This document shows positions 1 to 9,600 of a stretch of DNA of 64,000 nt, in pieces; position 1 is the first letter of the stretch; every line of letters starts with the position of its first letter. Source of the stretch: Diacronema lutheri (lineage: Eukaryota > Haptophyta > Pavlovophyceae > Pavlovales > Pavlovaceae); NCBI GenBank assembly GCA_019448385.1, contig JAGTXO010000001.1, positions 2,790,001 through 2,854,000 on the forward strand. The letters run 5' to 3'. The translations under genes were made by a program, and so were the position numbers. The notes below the pieces were generated by a model, which was not told the origin of the DNA, did not search any database, and saw only the letters and a program-made list of their open reading frames with translations.

Positions 1-117
1 GGCGCCGCCGGCAATGAGCGCACCGACAAACAGGAAGCCGAACACGTAGCATCCGCGCTCCGAGCGCGCCTGCCGCGCCGCGGCCTCGGGCTTGGCCGGA
101 GCCAGGGGCTCGTACAT
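1..117 (-). CDS. N-terminus of an unidentified membrane protein, cut by the window edge
   Basis: An ATG at 117 on the minus strand opens a frame that runs without a stop to base 1, giving 39 residues. It starts MYEPLAPAKPEAAARQARSE, followed by a Cys-Tyr pair and a hydrophobic stretch (GFLFVGALIAGG) that looks like the start of a membrane segment. The remainder lies left of the window, so the family cannot be named. The ATG is only 26 bases from the start of the divergent mitochondrial carrier gene, the same tight head-to-head layout seen elsewhere in this window, which supports it as a real start. The exon could also end just off the edge. Confidence 0.5.
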   Translation of the reverse strand, partial: MYEPLAPAKPEAAARQARSERGCYVFGFLFVGALIAGGA

Positions 118-143
118 GTGGTCGCACGCCGATACCCGTGACG

Positions 144-986
144 ATGGCGTCCTCAAAAAAAACCTACATCGATTTCGTGCGTCGGCGGCGCTGTTCGATG
201 GCGGAACCGGGCAGCTGGAGAAGCCCCGGTCGCCAGCTCGTCGTCGTCTCGGGCGTCTCGTGGGTGTTCGAGGGGTGCGTCGGGCACCAGCTCGAGTTTG
301 TGAAGATCATCAAGCAGACGACGAAGAAGCCCTACCCGCAGATTGTGCGTGAGATCATCGCGCAAAAGGGGGTCGGCGGGTTGTGGGACGGCTTCTTCCC
401 GTGGGGCACCGTGCAGGCGCTCTCGAAGGGCGCGGTCTTCGGGTGGGCGAATGCGCTCATGCGCCGCGCGCTTAGTCCACTCTGTGCGGCGGGCACCATC
501 TCCGCGTCCACGCAGGACACGATCGCGGGCGCGGGCGCGGGCGGCGTGCAGGGCCTTGTCCTGTCCCCGACGCTGCTGCTCAAGACGCGCGTGATGACGG
601 ACCCGATCTTCCGCGAGAACATGGGGATGGTGCAGACGTCGATCAAGTCGTGCCAGGTCGGTGCGCGCGTGATCGCACGCGAAGGGCTTCTCTCGCTCAT
701 GAAAGGCGCGCCGACGTTTGCGTTCAAGGTGCGCGAGGCGTGCGTCCGCGCGTTCGCGGCCAAGGCACAGCGGTGGGGGAGGAGGGGTCGGGTGAAAAGC
801 GAGCGCGCGCCGCGCGTAGCGCGTAGCGCGAGGCTTGCTGGCACGCTCGACGGCGTGAGCTGCGCGCCCAGAGGAGCGGTGCGCGGGCCGCAGCTGCCCC
901 GTCGAGCGCAATGCTCCTGTGGGCGCCCACGCGTCCCCGTGCCCACGCGTCCCCGTTCGCACGCGTCCCCGTGCCCACGCGTCCCC

Positions 987-1025
<39 letters not shown>

Positions 1026-1629
1026 CGCCCGTGACCGGCATTGGCGCGGGCGCTGGCGAGCAGCGCGTGGCAGACTGGGGCAGCCGATATTTGTTCGTCA
1101 ACCTGGTTGAGGACCTTGCCTTCCGCAGAGGCGACGTGGATAGGCGGCGAAAACTCGTGTACTCGCAGCAAGTCGCTGCGTCCCTTCTCGGTGCGCGAGC
1201 GCGCGAATGCGTACGCCAGCTCGCCGAGCGCCACGCGCCGAGCGCCACGCGCGCTCGCCGAATTGCGCGTCAGGCCCGCCTCCGCACGCCACCGCCCTGC
1301 TTCGTGCGGGTCTCTCATCGACCGCCCGCGCGCGCGCGCCCGCGCGCGCGCACTGCGGTGCAGGCGGCGCCATGAGTGCGATGGCGACCGTGCCGTTGGA
1401 TGTGATGGTCGCTCAGATCCAGCAGGCGGCAAAGGCGGGCGAGCGCGTGAGTGTGTGGGGCACATTCAAGGCGCAATGGGCCGACGGCGGCTTTGAGCGC
1501 GTCGCGGGCTTTGCGACGCGAGGCTTCGTCGCGCGCTGCACGCATGTCGCGCTCACGACGGTCGTCATAAAGACAGGCACCGAGTTCGTGACGGACGTTC
1601 TTGAGGGGCGGCGCGATGCTCGGCGGTGA
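144..1629 (+). CDS. Mitochondrial carrier family protein
   Basis: A solute carrier of the mitochondrial inner-membrane superfamily (three repeats of two helices); the substrate cannot be told. Exons joined by frame and phase: 144-728, 1064-1190 and 1364-1629, with introns starting GTGCGC and ending CAG. A further in-frame 60-nt intron (177-236, GTGCGT to CAG) is likely: removing it joins MASSKKTYIDF to LVVVSGVSWVFEGC and gives 305 residues, the usual family length. Family marks seen: WDGFFPWGTVQALSKGAVFG after the first repeat; SPTLLLKTRVM, a PxxxxK-type carrier signature; and NLVEDLAFR, VWGTFKAQWADGG and GFVARCTHVALTTVV in the later exons. The first intron holds a 17-bp tandem repeat and a run of 35 C. 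The divergent partner gene starts at 117. Confidence 0.8.
921..1024 (+). repeat. 17-bp tandem repeat running into a C35 homopolymer, inside an intron
   Basis: About four copies of a unit close to gcccacgcgtccccgtg occupy 921-989 and pass directly into 35 consecutive C (990-1024). The tract ends about 40 bases before the acceptor of the carrier gene's intron. A C-rich run on the sense strand may act as a polypyrimidine tract. Long pure C runs are also prone to sequencing and assembly length errors, so the exact count is uncertain. Confidence 0.85.
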
Positions 1630-1796
1630 CCCGGGGCTGCGGCCCGCGGGCAACGCAGCGCGCCCTGCCTTTCGAAGAGTGCTCTGCTCCTGCTTGTGCC
1701 GCTCTCAATTTTCAGCGCCATCGTGGGGGACCCGCGATTTCAAACACCGGAAGTCATGTCACAGTGCGTTCGGCAGCACGCTCCCGCTCGGCGACG

Positions 1797-4700
1797 ATGA
1801 CCGAAGCCCTGAGCGAGCAGGCGCTGATGGAACAGCTGCGAGAGCGGCTGCGCAGCGTGCGCGCCGGCGCACCGAGCGCGCCCGCCTCGCCCTTTGCCGC
1901 GCCGCCCTACGCGAGCGTGCGCGCGCAGCTCGACTTTGCGCGCGCGTCGCTCGGTGGCGGCGCGGGCGGAGGCAGCCGCTGCTCGACGGCCTCGGCGGTG
2001 GCGGCGGCGGCTGCGATGGCCGGGCCGCCCTCGCCCATGTCGCATCATCGCTGGGCGGGCGCGCTGCTCACCACCGCGCAGCGCGAGAATGAGCAGCTGC
2101 TCGCGCAGCTCGATGCCGCGCGCGCGGAGGCACTCGGCGCGCACCGCGAGCGGGACGACGCGCTCGCGCGCGCCGACGAGCTCGCCGCCGCCAAGGCCGC
2201 CGCCGCCGACGCGCTCGCTGCCGCCAAGGCCGCTGCCGCCGACGCGCTCAACGCGCGCGAGCGCGACGCGCGCGCGATCGGCGCGCTGCGCGCCGAGCTC
2301 GCCGACGCGCGCGAGGAGCGCGACATGCGCGCACCGGCTGAGCTCGACGATGCGATGCGCGCCCAACTCGAAGACGCGTTGCGCGACAAGGCCGCGCTCG
2401 CCGCCGCGCAGCGCACCGACCGCGCGACGCTCGCGACGCTCGCCGACGCACTTCAGCGCCTGCAGGCCGAACTGGCCGACGCGCGGCGCGACGCGCTTCA
2501 TGCGCACCGCGACGCGGCGGACGCGCGCGCCGCGGTGGAGCAGCTCGGCGCGCGCGAGCGCGACGCGCACGCCGCCGCGCGCGACGACCTGCGCGGCGCG
2601 CTTGACGCCGAGGCTGAGCGGACGGCACGCGCGGAGGGCAAGCGCGACGAGCTTGCACGCGCGCTCGCCGCCGAGCGTGATGCGCTCTCGCGCGCGCTCG
2701 CGGACAACGCCGAGAACTCGGCGCGCGCGGACGACGCGCGCGCCGAGCTCGACGACGCGCACGCCAAGCGCAGGCTTGCCGCCGAGGCGGTGGGCGAGGC
2801 GACGCGCCACGCGCGCGCCGCGGTCGCACGCGCAGAGGACGCGCGCGACCGCGCGCTCGCCGCGGCGCGCGAGGCGGAGCGGGGACTCTCCGACGCGTCG
2901 GAGCGCGCGGCGGCGGCCGAGGCGAGCGCCGAAGCCGCGCGCGCCGAGGCGGAGCGCTGGCGCGAGCTCGCGGCGACGACGGCTGGCAGCCGCGAGCGCG
3001 CGCTCGACATCGCGGACGCGGAACTTGGCGAACGCGAGCGCGCTCTGCAGACCGCGCTCGACCAGCTCGGGCAGCTGCGCGCGGACGCGGCGGCGCGCGA
3101 GCGCGCGCTCGACGCGAAGCTTGCCGCCGCCATCGACGCGGCGACCGTCGCGCGTGCCGACGCGGCCGGCGCGCGCGGCGCTCGCCGGCGCGCGGACGCG
3201 GCCGCGCGCGCTCGCGAAGCGGCGCTCGTTGGTGCGCTGGCCGACGCGGAGGCGACGGAGGCGGGCGCGGCTCAACGGCTGGAGCGCGCGGTGGCGTCCG
3301 CGCGCGCCGCGGCGGCCGCCGCCGCCGTCGCCGACGCGCGCGCGCTCGCGCGCCCACGCCGCTTCGCCACGCACGCGCTCGCCGCGGCGCGCGCCCAACT
3401 GCGCGCCGCGGAGGCGCGCGCCAACGCTGCCGACGAGCGCGCGCTCGCCGCCGAGGCGGCGAGCGCAGCTGAGCGCAAGCGGAGCGAGGCGAGCGCCGCC
3501 GAGCTGGCCGCCGCGCTGCGCGACGCGACCACGACCGCGGCCGAGATGCAGGCCGCCGCGCTGCGCGCACTCGAGGCGCCCACGCGCGCGCCCGCACGCG
3601 CGCCCGTCGCGCACGACGACGACGGGCTCGAGCGCGCGGCGCGCGCGCAGCGCGACGCGGAGAGCGCGGCGGCATCGGAGCGCCGGCGCGCGGACGTCGC
3701 GGAGCAGCGCGCGGACGCCGCGGAGCAGCGCGCGGACGCCGCGGAGCAGCGCGCGGGCGCCGCGGAGCAGCGCGCGGGCGCCGCGGAGCAGCGCGCGGAC
3801 GCCGCGGAGCAGCGCGCGGACGCCGCGGAGCAGCACGCGGACGCCGCGGAGCAGCGCGCGCGCGCCGCCGAGTCCGAACTCAAACTCGCCTCGCGCGCGC
3901 GCGCTGACGGCGAGGCAAACAACACGCAGCGTTTGCCATGGCTGAGAGAGCACGTCGGATCGGCGCGCGACACGCTCGACGACGTGGCCGCCGAGCTGCG
4001 CGCGACGTCCGCGCGCGCGCTCGCGCTCGAAGACGACGTGCGCCAGGCCGCCGCCGCGCGCGACGAGGCGCTCGCCGCAGCCGACGCTGCCGGCCGGCGC
4101 GCAGCGGGCGCAGAGGCGGCAGGCGAGGCGGCGGGCGCCGCGCGCGCCACGCTCGCCGCGGCGCTCGCCGAGGCGGAGGTGGAGCTCAAGGCGATGCGCG
4201 CCTCCGCGCTCGCGCTGCGCGCTGACGCCGACGCCGAGCTGCGCGCGGCGCGCGACGACGCGGCGCGCGCGGCGCGCGACGCGGCGGCCGCTGCCGGGCG
4301 CGCGGCGGCGGCCGAGCGCGCGACCGCCAGCGCGGAGGCGCGTGCCGAGCGCGCGGAGCGCGCGGCGGCGGAGACGAGCGCGGCCGCGGCGTCGGCGCGT
4401 GCCGACGCGTTCGCCGTCGCCGACGCCGCGTCCGCCGTCCGCGCCGACGCGAACGAGCTGCGCGACCGCGAGGCCGACGCGCGCGCCGCGCTGCGACGGT
4501 GTGCTGACGAGCTGCGCGCGCAGCAGGCGACGAGCGCGCAGCTCGAGGCGAGGCTCGCCGCCGAGGTGGAGAGGGCGCAGCGCGGCGCGCGCGGAGAGCG
4601 CGCGCTCGGCTCGGCCGCCGCCGCCGCCGCCGTCGACGCGACGACGCTGCGCGCCGAGGCGCGCGCGGCGCGCGACGACGCGGCGCGCGCGCGCGAGGAG

Positions 4701-5531
4701 TGCGTGGAGGCTGTCGCGCGCGCGCGCGAGCTCGAGGCGGAGGTGGACGGCTACCGCGAGCGACTGCAGCGCGCACTGCGTGAGGGCGCGTCGGCTGTCT
4801 CCGCCGCCGCGCGCGAAGCGACCGACACGGGCGCGCGCGCGCGCGCGCTCGCGCTCGCGGCGGACGAGTCGGCTGCGGACGCCGCGCGCGCTCGCTCGGC
4901 CGCCGCCTTCGAGGCGATGCGCTCGCACGTGGCGCGCGTGACCGGCGCGACTTTTAATGAGGCGCCGATGGGCGCAGCGCCCGGCGCGCGTGCCGCTGCG
5001 CGTGCCGATTGGATGTGCTCACCAAGCCCCGGCGGCGCGTGCGCGCGCGCTGGCGTGGGCGCGGGCGCCTGCGCGCCGTCCAGGCAGGAGGACGCGCGTC
5101 TGAGCGGCACGCTCGCCGCGGCAGGCTCGGCCTGCGATGGCGGCGGCATGTACGGTGGCGCGCCCCCGCCCGCGCTCTCACGGCTGCGCGCGGCGCCGGC
5201 GCTCGCCGCGCCCGCCGGCGCCGCGCGTGGCGTGCCGCTGCCCGTGTCCCACCGGCGCAGCCGCTCGCCTGCAGCGCAGGGGCTCGCAGCGCTGCCCGCC
5301 GCTGCGCCGTTGGGGACCAACGCGCGCGGCGGAGGGCCGCAGACAGGCGCGCGGTGCAGCGCTGGGGCCGGCACGGACGGCCCGAACCCTGCCGCCACGC
5401 CGAGCACGCCGCCGCCGGCGAGCTGCACGGGCAGCGAGCGGCGATGCGGCGCGCACACGCCGGCGGCGCTTGGCAGTCCGGGGCTCTCGCCGTTCGTGGC
5501 AGGCCTCTTTGGCGCGGCGGCGGCTGTCTAA
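1797..5531 (+). CDS. Large Ala/Arg/Glu-rich coiled-coil protein, 1,244 residues
   Basis: A single long frame from ATG 1797 (MTEALSEQALMEQLRERLRS) to the stop at 5531; no recognised catalytic domain. From about residue 130 to 1050 it is nearly continuous heptad-like sequence rich in Ala, Arg, Glu and Asp, as in centrosomal, basal-body or golgin-type scaffold proteins. Residues about 634-692 are eight to nine near-perfect copies of a seven-residue unit (AEQRADA type) encoded by a 21-bp tandem repeat. The N-terminal ~100 and C-terminal ~200 residues are low-complexity Ala/Gly/Pro/Ser. An open upstream extension to 1626 is probably 5' untranslated, since it overlaps the end of the carrier gene. 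Function unknown. The other frames across this stretch are also open because the DNA is so GC-rich; this frame is preferred for its coiled-coil composition and codon pattern. Confidence 0.7.
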   Translation: MTEALSEQALMEQLRERLRSVRAGAPSAPASPFAAPPYASVRAQLDFARASLGGGAGGGSRCSTASAVAAAAAMAGPPSPMSHHRWAGALLTTAQRENEQLLAQLDAARAEALGAHRERDDALARADELAAAKAAAADALAAAKAAAADALNARERDARAIGALRAELADAREERDMRAPAELDDAMRAQLEDALRDKAALAAAQRTDRATLATLADALQRLQAELADARRDALHAHRDAADARAAVEQLGARERDAHAAARDDLRGALDAEAERTARAEGKRDELARALAAERDALSRALADNAENSARADDARAELDDAHAKRRLAAEAVGEATRHARAAVARAEDARDRALAAAREAERGLSDASERAAAAEASAEAARAEAERWRELAATTAGSRERALDIADAELGERERALQTALDQLGQLRADAAARERALDAKLAAAIDAATVARADAAGARGARRRADAAARAREAALVGALADAEATEAGAAQRLERAVASARAAAAAAAVADARALARPRRFATHALAAARAQLRAAEARANAADERALAAEAASAAERKRSEASAAELAAALRDATTTAAEMQAAALRALEAPTRAPARAPVAHDDDGLERAARAQRDAESAAASERRRADVAEQRADAAEQRADAAEQRAGAAEQRAGAAEQRADAAEQRADAAEQHADAAEQRARAAESELKLASRARADGEANNTQRLPWLREHVGSARDTLDDVAAELRATSARALALEDDVRQAAAARDEALAAADAAGRRAAGAEAAGEAAGAARATLAAALAEAEVELKAMRASALALRADADAELRAARDDAARAARDAAAAAGRAAAAERATASAEARAERAERAAAETSAAAASARADAFAVADAASAVRADANELRDREADARAALRRCADELRAQQATSAQLEARLAAEVERAQRGARGERALGSAAAAAAVDATTLRAEARAARDDAARAREECVEAVARARELEAEVDGYRERLQRALREGASAVSAAAREATDTGARARALALAADESAADAARARSAAAFEAMRSHVARVTGATFNEAPMGAAPGARAAARADWMCSPSPGGACARAGVGAGACAPSRQEDARLSGTLAAAGSACDGGGMYGGAPPPALSRLRAAPALAAPAGAARGVPLPVSHRRSRSPAAQGLAALPAAAPLGTNARGGGPQTGARCSAGAGTDGPNPAATPSTPPPASCTGSERRCGAHTPAALGSPGLSPFVAGLFGAAAAV
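3696..3870 (+). repeat. 21-bp in-frame minisatellite encoding heptads
   Basis: Eight to nine copies of a 21-base unit (gcggagcagcgcgcggacgcc with single-base variants) lie head to tail. Each unit encodes exactly seven residues, so array growth or shrinkage lengthens or shortens the coiled coil by whole heptads without losing register. The change of Asp to Gly in two neighbouring units, and of Arg to His in one, shows the copies have started to diverge. Confidence 0.9.
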
Positions 5532-5631
5532 GAACGAAGCCATGCGGACAGCAGGGCGGGGAGGGGGCGGCCTCCGCTGCTGCCGTCGGCCACCGCTCAG
5601 GCCTCAGACGTGCCGTGCACTCCTCCGACAC

Positions 5632-6558
5632 TCAGGCGCACCGCGCGCACGCGCACGCGAAGTAGTAGGAGTGATCGAGGCGCTCACGCCGGGTCTCGCG
5701 CGGCAGCGAGACGTCGACGTACGAGATCGTGAGCTCGTCGCCGGCCGTGAGCGCGCGCGCGGTCTCAAACTCGAGCGAGCGGCCGGCGCGCGCGCCGCCG
5801 AGCGTTGCGCGCAGCTTGCACGACGGCTCGCACGAGTGGTTGAACATGCTCGCCGTCGGCAGGAGCGCGCAGCCGACCTCGTCGCCGCGCGCGTTCCGCA
5901 CGGCAAAGCCGTTGTGCATGATGCGGCACAGCGCGCCCGCAACGTCCGCTGGCTCGGCCGCCGCGACGGGCGCGGCGCGCGGCTCGACGTCGGCACGCGC
6001 CTTGCGCCACAGCCGCAGCACAAACTTGCTCGTAGCGGCCACACTCTTGTAACGGTCGGTTGGCATGCGCACGCGGCACGCGTCAAGAGCGAACACGTCG
6101 GCCGGCGCGAGCTGCGTTCTGTCGGGCGTCGCGCGCAGCCGCTGCGCGAGCGCGATCAAGTCGGCGCCACTGCCGCGCGCGGGCGCGGGCGCGGCCGGAT
6201 CGCCGAGCGCGCACACGAGGCGGACGAGGTGGCGGACGATCGGCGTGTCCCAGTCGGCGCTCGATCTGAGCCGCCGGAGCATCGCGCACGCGCGCGCTGT
6301 GTGCGTGTCGTCCGACGCACATGTGAGCGAGCAGTAGCGCATGCCGCACCCGGCGCAGCGCGGTCCGTCGGCGCCGCCGCCAACGGCCGCGAGGTCGACG
6401 AGGCACGCGGCGCACGACGCGTCGCCGACGCCCGACGAGAAGGCGTGCGCGAGCAGCACAGGCGTGCCCGCCGCGATGTCACGCGTAGCCCAGAGCCCGC
6501 GTCCGCGCTGTGGATCGTCGCGCAGCACCCACATGGGCGGCTCGGCCTCGGCGTCCAT
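5632..6558 (-). CDS. SET and MYND domain protein-lysine methyltransferase (SMYD-like)
   Basis: A single-exon protein of 308 residues from ATG 6558 (MDAEAEPPMWVLRDDP). It has the split-SET order of the SMYD family: an N-terminal SET piece (RGRGLWATRDIAAGTPVLL), then a MYND zinc finger with Cys pairs (CAAC, then CAGCGMRYCSLTC and a later His/Cys), then the SET core (MFNHSCEPSC), then GDELTISYVDVSLPRETRRE, then a post-SET zinc site FACACARCA at the extreme C-terminus. SMYD enzymes transfer methyl groups from S-adenosylmethionine to lysines of histones or cytosolic proteins. It ends right after the post-SET cysteines and so lacks the TPR-like tail of animal SMYD1-3. A perfect 8-bp inverted repeat lies 56 bases upstream of the ATG. 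Confidence 0.88.
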   Translation of the reverse strand: MDAEAEPPMWVLRDDPQRGRGLWATRDIAAGTPVLLAHAFSSGVGDASCAACLVDLAAVGGGADGPRCAGCGMRYCSLTCASDDTHTARACAMLRRLRSSADWDTPIVRHLVRLVCALGDPAAPAPARGSGADLIALAQRLRATPDRTQLAPADVFALDACRVRMPTDRYKSVAATSKFVLRLWRKARADVEPRAAPVAAAEPADVAGALCRIMHNGFAVRNARGDEVGCALLPTASMFNHSCEPSCKLRATLGGARAGRSLEFETARALTAGDELTISYVDVSLPRETRRERLDHSYYFACACARCA

Positions 6559-6613
6559 CACTCATCCCGAGGTTCCACCCTCGGCGTCAGGACGTTCTCC
6601 ATCGTTCACGCAA

Positions 6614-6632
6614 CTTGTTACGCAGTAACAAG
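6614..6632. promoter_or_regulatory. Perfect inverted repeat upstream of the SET/MYND gene
   Basis: The sequence cttgttac-gca-gtaacaag is a perfect palindrome with 8-base arms and a 3-base centre in a locally AT-rich patch. It sits 56 bases upstream of the minus-strand ATG at 6558 and just before the decayed retroelement. It could be a dimeric transcription-factor site or lie at the edge of the element. No conserved factor is recognised. Confidence 0.3.
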
Positions 6633-6679
6633 AAGCTTTATCCGGCAGGGAAGGGAGTCCAAAGGCCGAGACATCGTGC

Positions 6680-9600
6680 TGAGGCCGACGACCCCCCTGC
6701 CGAACCCCCCTTGCTCGTCCACTTTACCGCGAACGGCAACCGCGCTCCTGCCCTCGCGCGATGCTGACGTCTACCTCGTCCCGGTGGACGGCGCCGCCGG
6801 CGCGGCCCTCGCCCTCGTCGCCGGCTCCGCCTCGCTTTCCGCCTTCTCCCTCGACACGTGCCTCTTGCGCTTCTCTACCCTCGACCCCATGCCTCATGCC
6901 TCGCTCCTGCACGCTCTCGGCCTCGAGCTGACGCATGACGCGCGGATGAGCGCTTTCTCGTGGATCTGCGAGCGCTACCCCGGCCCCGCACCTGCGCTCC
7001 TCGAGATGGCGGTCACCGAGTTATCGCTGGTTCGCGACGCCGCTCCCTTCGCCCTCGACGCCTCTGCTGTCGCGCGGCGTGTCGTCTCCGTCGACGGCTC
7101 GCCCTTGCCGCCCGGCTCGCCGGAGGCTTTCGCCGCGCAGCTCACGGTCGGCACTCTTGCTGCCCTCGACGACCTTATCGCCGTCGTCGCCGTCCGCTCG
7201 GCTCTTTCGTCGTGCGCGACGACCGAGTACACCGACGAGGGCGCCTTCTCTTTCTGTTTTCCCCTGGCGGACCTCGCCGGCGTCGGCGACATCCCCCGCA
7301 CGCCGCGCGAAGATCACCGCCACGTTCTGCGGCCCTGGCGCGACTCGGCGCCTCGTGGAGCTCAACTCGGCAATCGCGCTCGCCCGCGCCGTCCAGAAGA
7401 CCGGCCTGGCGCTCACGCTCGGCTACTCCCCCGCCGCCAGCGCCGCAGCTCCTTCCGGCGCAGCAGGCTCTCGGCCGCCGACGCGCGCGGCTACTACCGC
7501 GCTCTCTCACCCAGCACCGCCCGGTGGCCGTCCGCCGCCACCTTTCGCGCCGCCCTCCGCCGCCGGTCCGGCGGCGCGCAACGGGCCTATCTCGCTGCGC
7601 CCGCGCGCGAACGGCACAGTCAACTTCGGGCGCGCCGTGTTCGACATGGCCACGACCGCAGACTTGCTGGGCCGCCGCGTCGACGAAATATGCTTCCCGG
7701 TGCTTCTCGCGCAGCGCGCGAGCGCGTGCCCTACGCCGCCTGCGCCGGGCCACGAGCACGCGCGCAGCTCGGCGCACGTTTTCCCGCCGGGCTTCTTGCC
7801 GACGCGTCTGTCGACGGCGCCCAAGCGCAACCGGCTGTTCGCTGCGAGTTCGCGCGACGGCCTCGCACCTCCGGCAGGCCAGGGAAACGGGCCGGCGCCC
7901 CTGTCGTAATCGCACAGGGGCGCGCCCTCCGCGCCACGCCATTCGTCAGGCTCGCTCCGGGCGTCGGGGCTGGCGCGGTCCTGGTTGTGGCGCACGGCGC
8001 CGACCACGCCGCCAGCCCAGACGGCGCCCTACCCGGCTTTGCGCGCGCTTCCTCGCAACCTCGCCCTGAAATGGGCACAGGCCGCTGGCGACGCGCTCCT
8101 CGGCATGCATGCGCGCGCTACCTGGGCGGCCACGCCCGTGCATGGGACCCTCGTGCACGCATTATTTTGCGCGACGCTCGCCCCCTTCTGCGCGGTGCGC
8201 TCTGGCGGGCGGCAATCGCGGCGCCGCCGCACGTCCGCCAGGCCCTCGACTCGGCGTCGCGCTCGCGCGCCATTTTCGCCAGCCGCGCGGTCCTCGTTCC
8301 TGCCCCGCACGACGGCGCCGCGGCCTCGAGTCCCGCCGCAACGCGCGTCGCGGCGGCCCTGCGCGCTCTGCCGACACGCAGGCCAGCGTCCGTGCCGCCC
8401 TCTCGATCGACGGGCCGCCTTCTGACCGCGAGCGCTACCGCGAATGGGCGCGTGCGATGCCGACATTTGGCGCGTCGCCCAAGCTGCCGCCCGCTGCCGT
8501 CCTTCTCGCACCGCGCCTGCCAGCTTCGTGGCGACACACCGCCTTCGCTCTGCCGGCTCACGATACGACGCGCCGCGCACGACCGCGCCCGCCCGGCTTA
8601 CTCCGACCAACCCGACTCACGCGCCGCGTACGGTCGCGGACATCCTCTCGTCGACCGCGCTCGCGTCCATCGCGGCGTGGGGTGCGCGCGAGCAGCGCGA
8701 CCTGCGCGCGGCGCGCGCCGACCGCGGAGCACGGCGCACGAACCGGCCGCTTGTCATCACCCAGGCGGACTTCTTGCCATCCGCCCGCGACAGAGTGTGG
8801 GACATGCGCGGTCCGCGCCCCCGCGCCGTGCGCGGCGACGAGCCAGTCATCCCCGGCCTCCGCGCCGCTTCCGTCGCGCGCACGCTCGGCGCGGACTTTC
8901 CTGACGTGGCGCTCCTTCACGCTGTCGAGCACGGCGTCTTTTACCCGACCAGCGCCGCGCTCGACACCGTCTTGCAGCGCAACCTTCTTTCTTCGCGCTT
9001 CGGCGGCACGGCCGTTCTCGACGGCATCAACCGCATGGCCTCCGCCGCGGCGCTCTCCACGCACGCGTTTCTTCCTTTCGCGCCGTGGCAGCTTAACCCG
9101 CAAGGCGCCGTCTTCAAGTCGGCGGCGGAGGCGGCCGGCGAATTCTCCAAGCCGCGACGCGTCAGTGACTGCGGAGCGCCGCATGCGCCCCTTTTCGCGC
9201 CGCGGCGGCTCGCGCGCCGTGCCAACCGTCAACGCGATGGTGGCCCCGCACAGCGGGCCGTGGCCCCCCGAGAGCAAGGTCACCGTCCGCAAGATGCGCG
9301 CTGACGCCGCAGTCCTCGCCGACGCTGCCGCGGTTTTCGGTGAGCCCCTCGTCGGCTCCTGCGACGACTGGCGCGACTTTTTTCAACCACTTCGCCCTCC
9401 ACCCGTCCGTCTTGCACACTATGTGCTTCTCGTACCTGTCCGAGAGCGGCGACTTGCGCTTTGCCAGCGAGTCGGTCCTGGGCTTCGGCATGACCGTCGC
9501 CAGCAACTCGCTCAACGTCTGGCGAACGCCGTCGCTGACGTCGTCCGCCAGCGCATGGACGCCGCAGAAGCCGTCCACACGTCCATGCTTCGCCGCACGG

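Noticed and set aside
1740-4928. Very long minus-strand open frame opposite the first coiled-coil gene
   Set aside because: Its translation is Arg/Ala/Leu-rich with no domain and simply mirrors the GC-rich codons of the plus-strand gene; at this base composition stops are rare in all frames.
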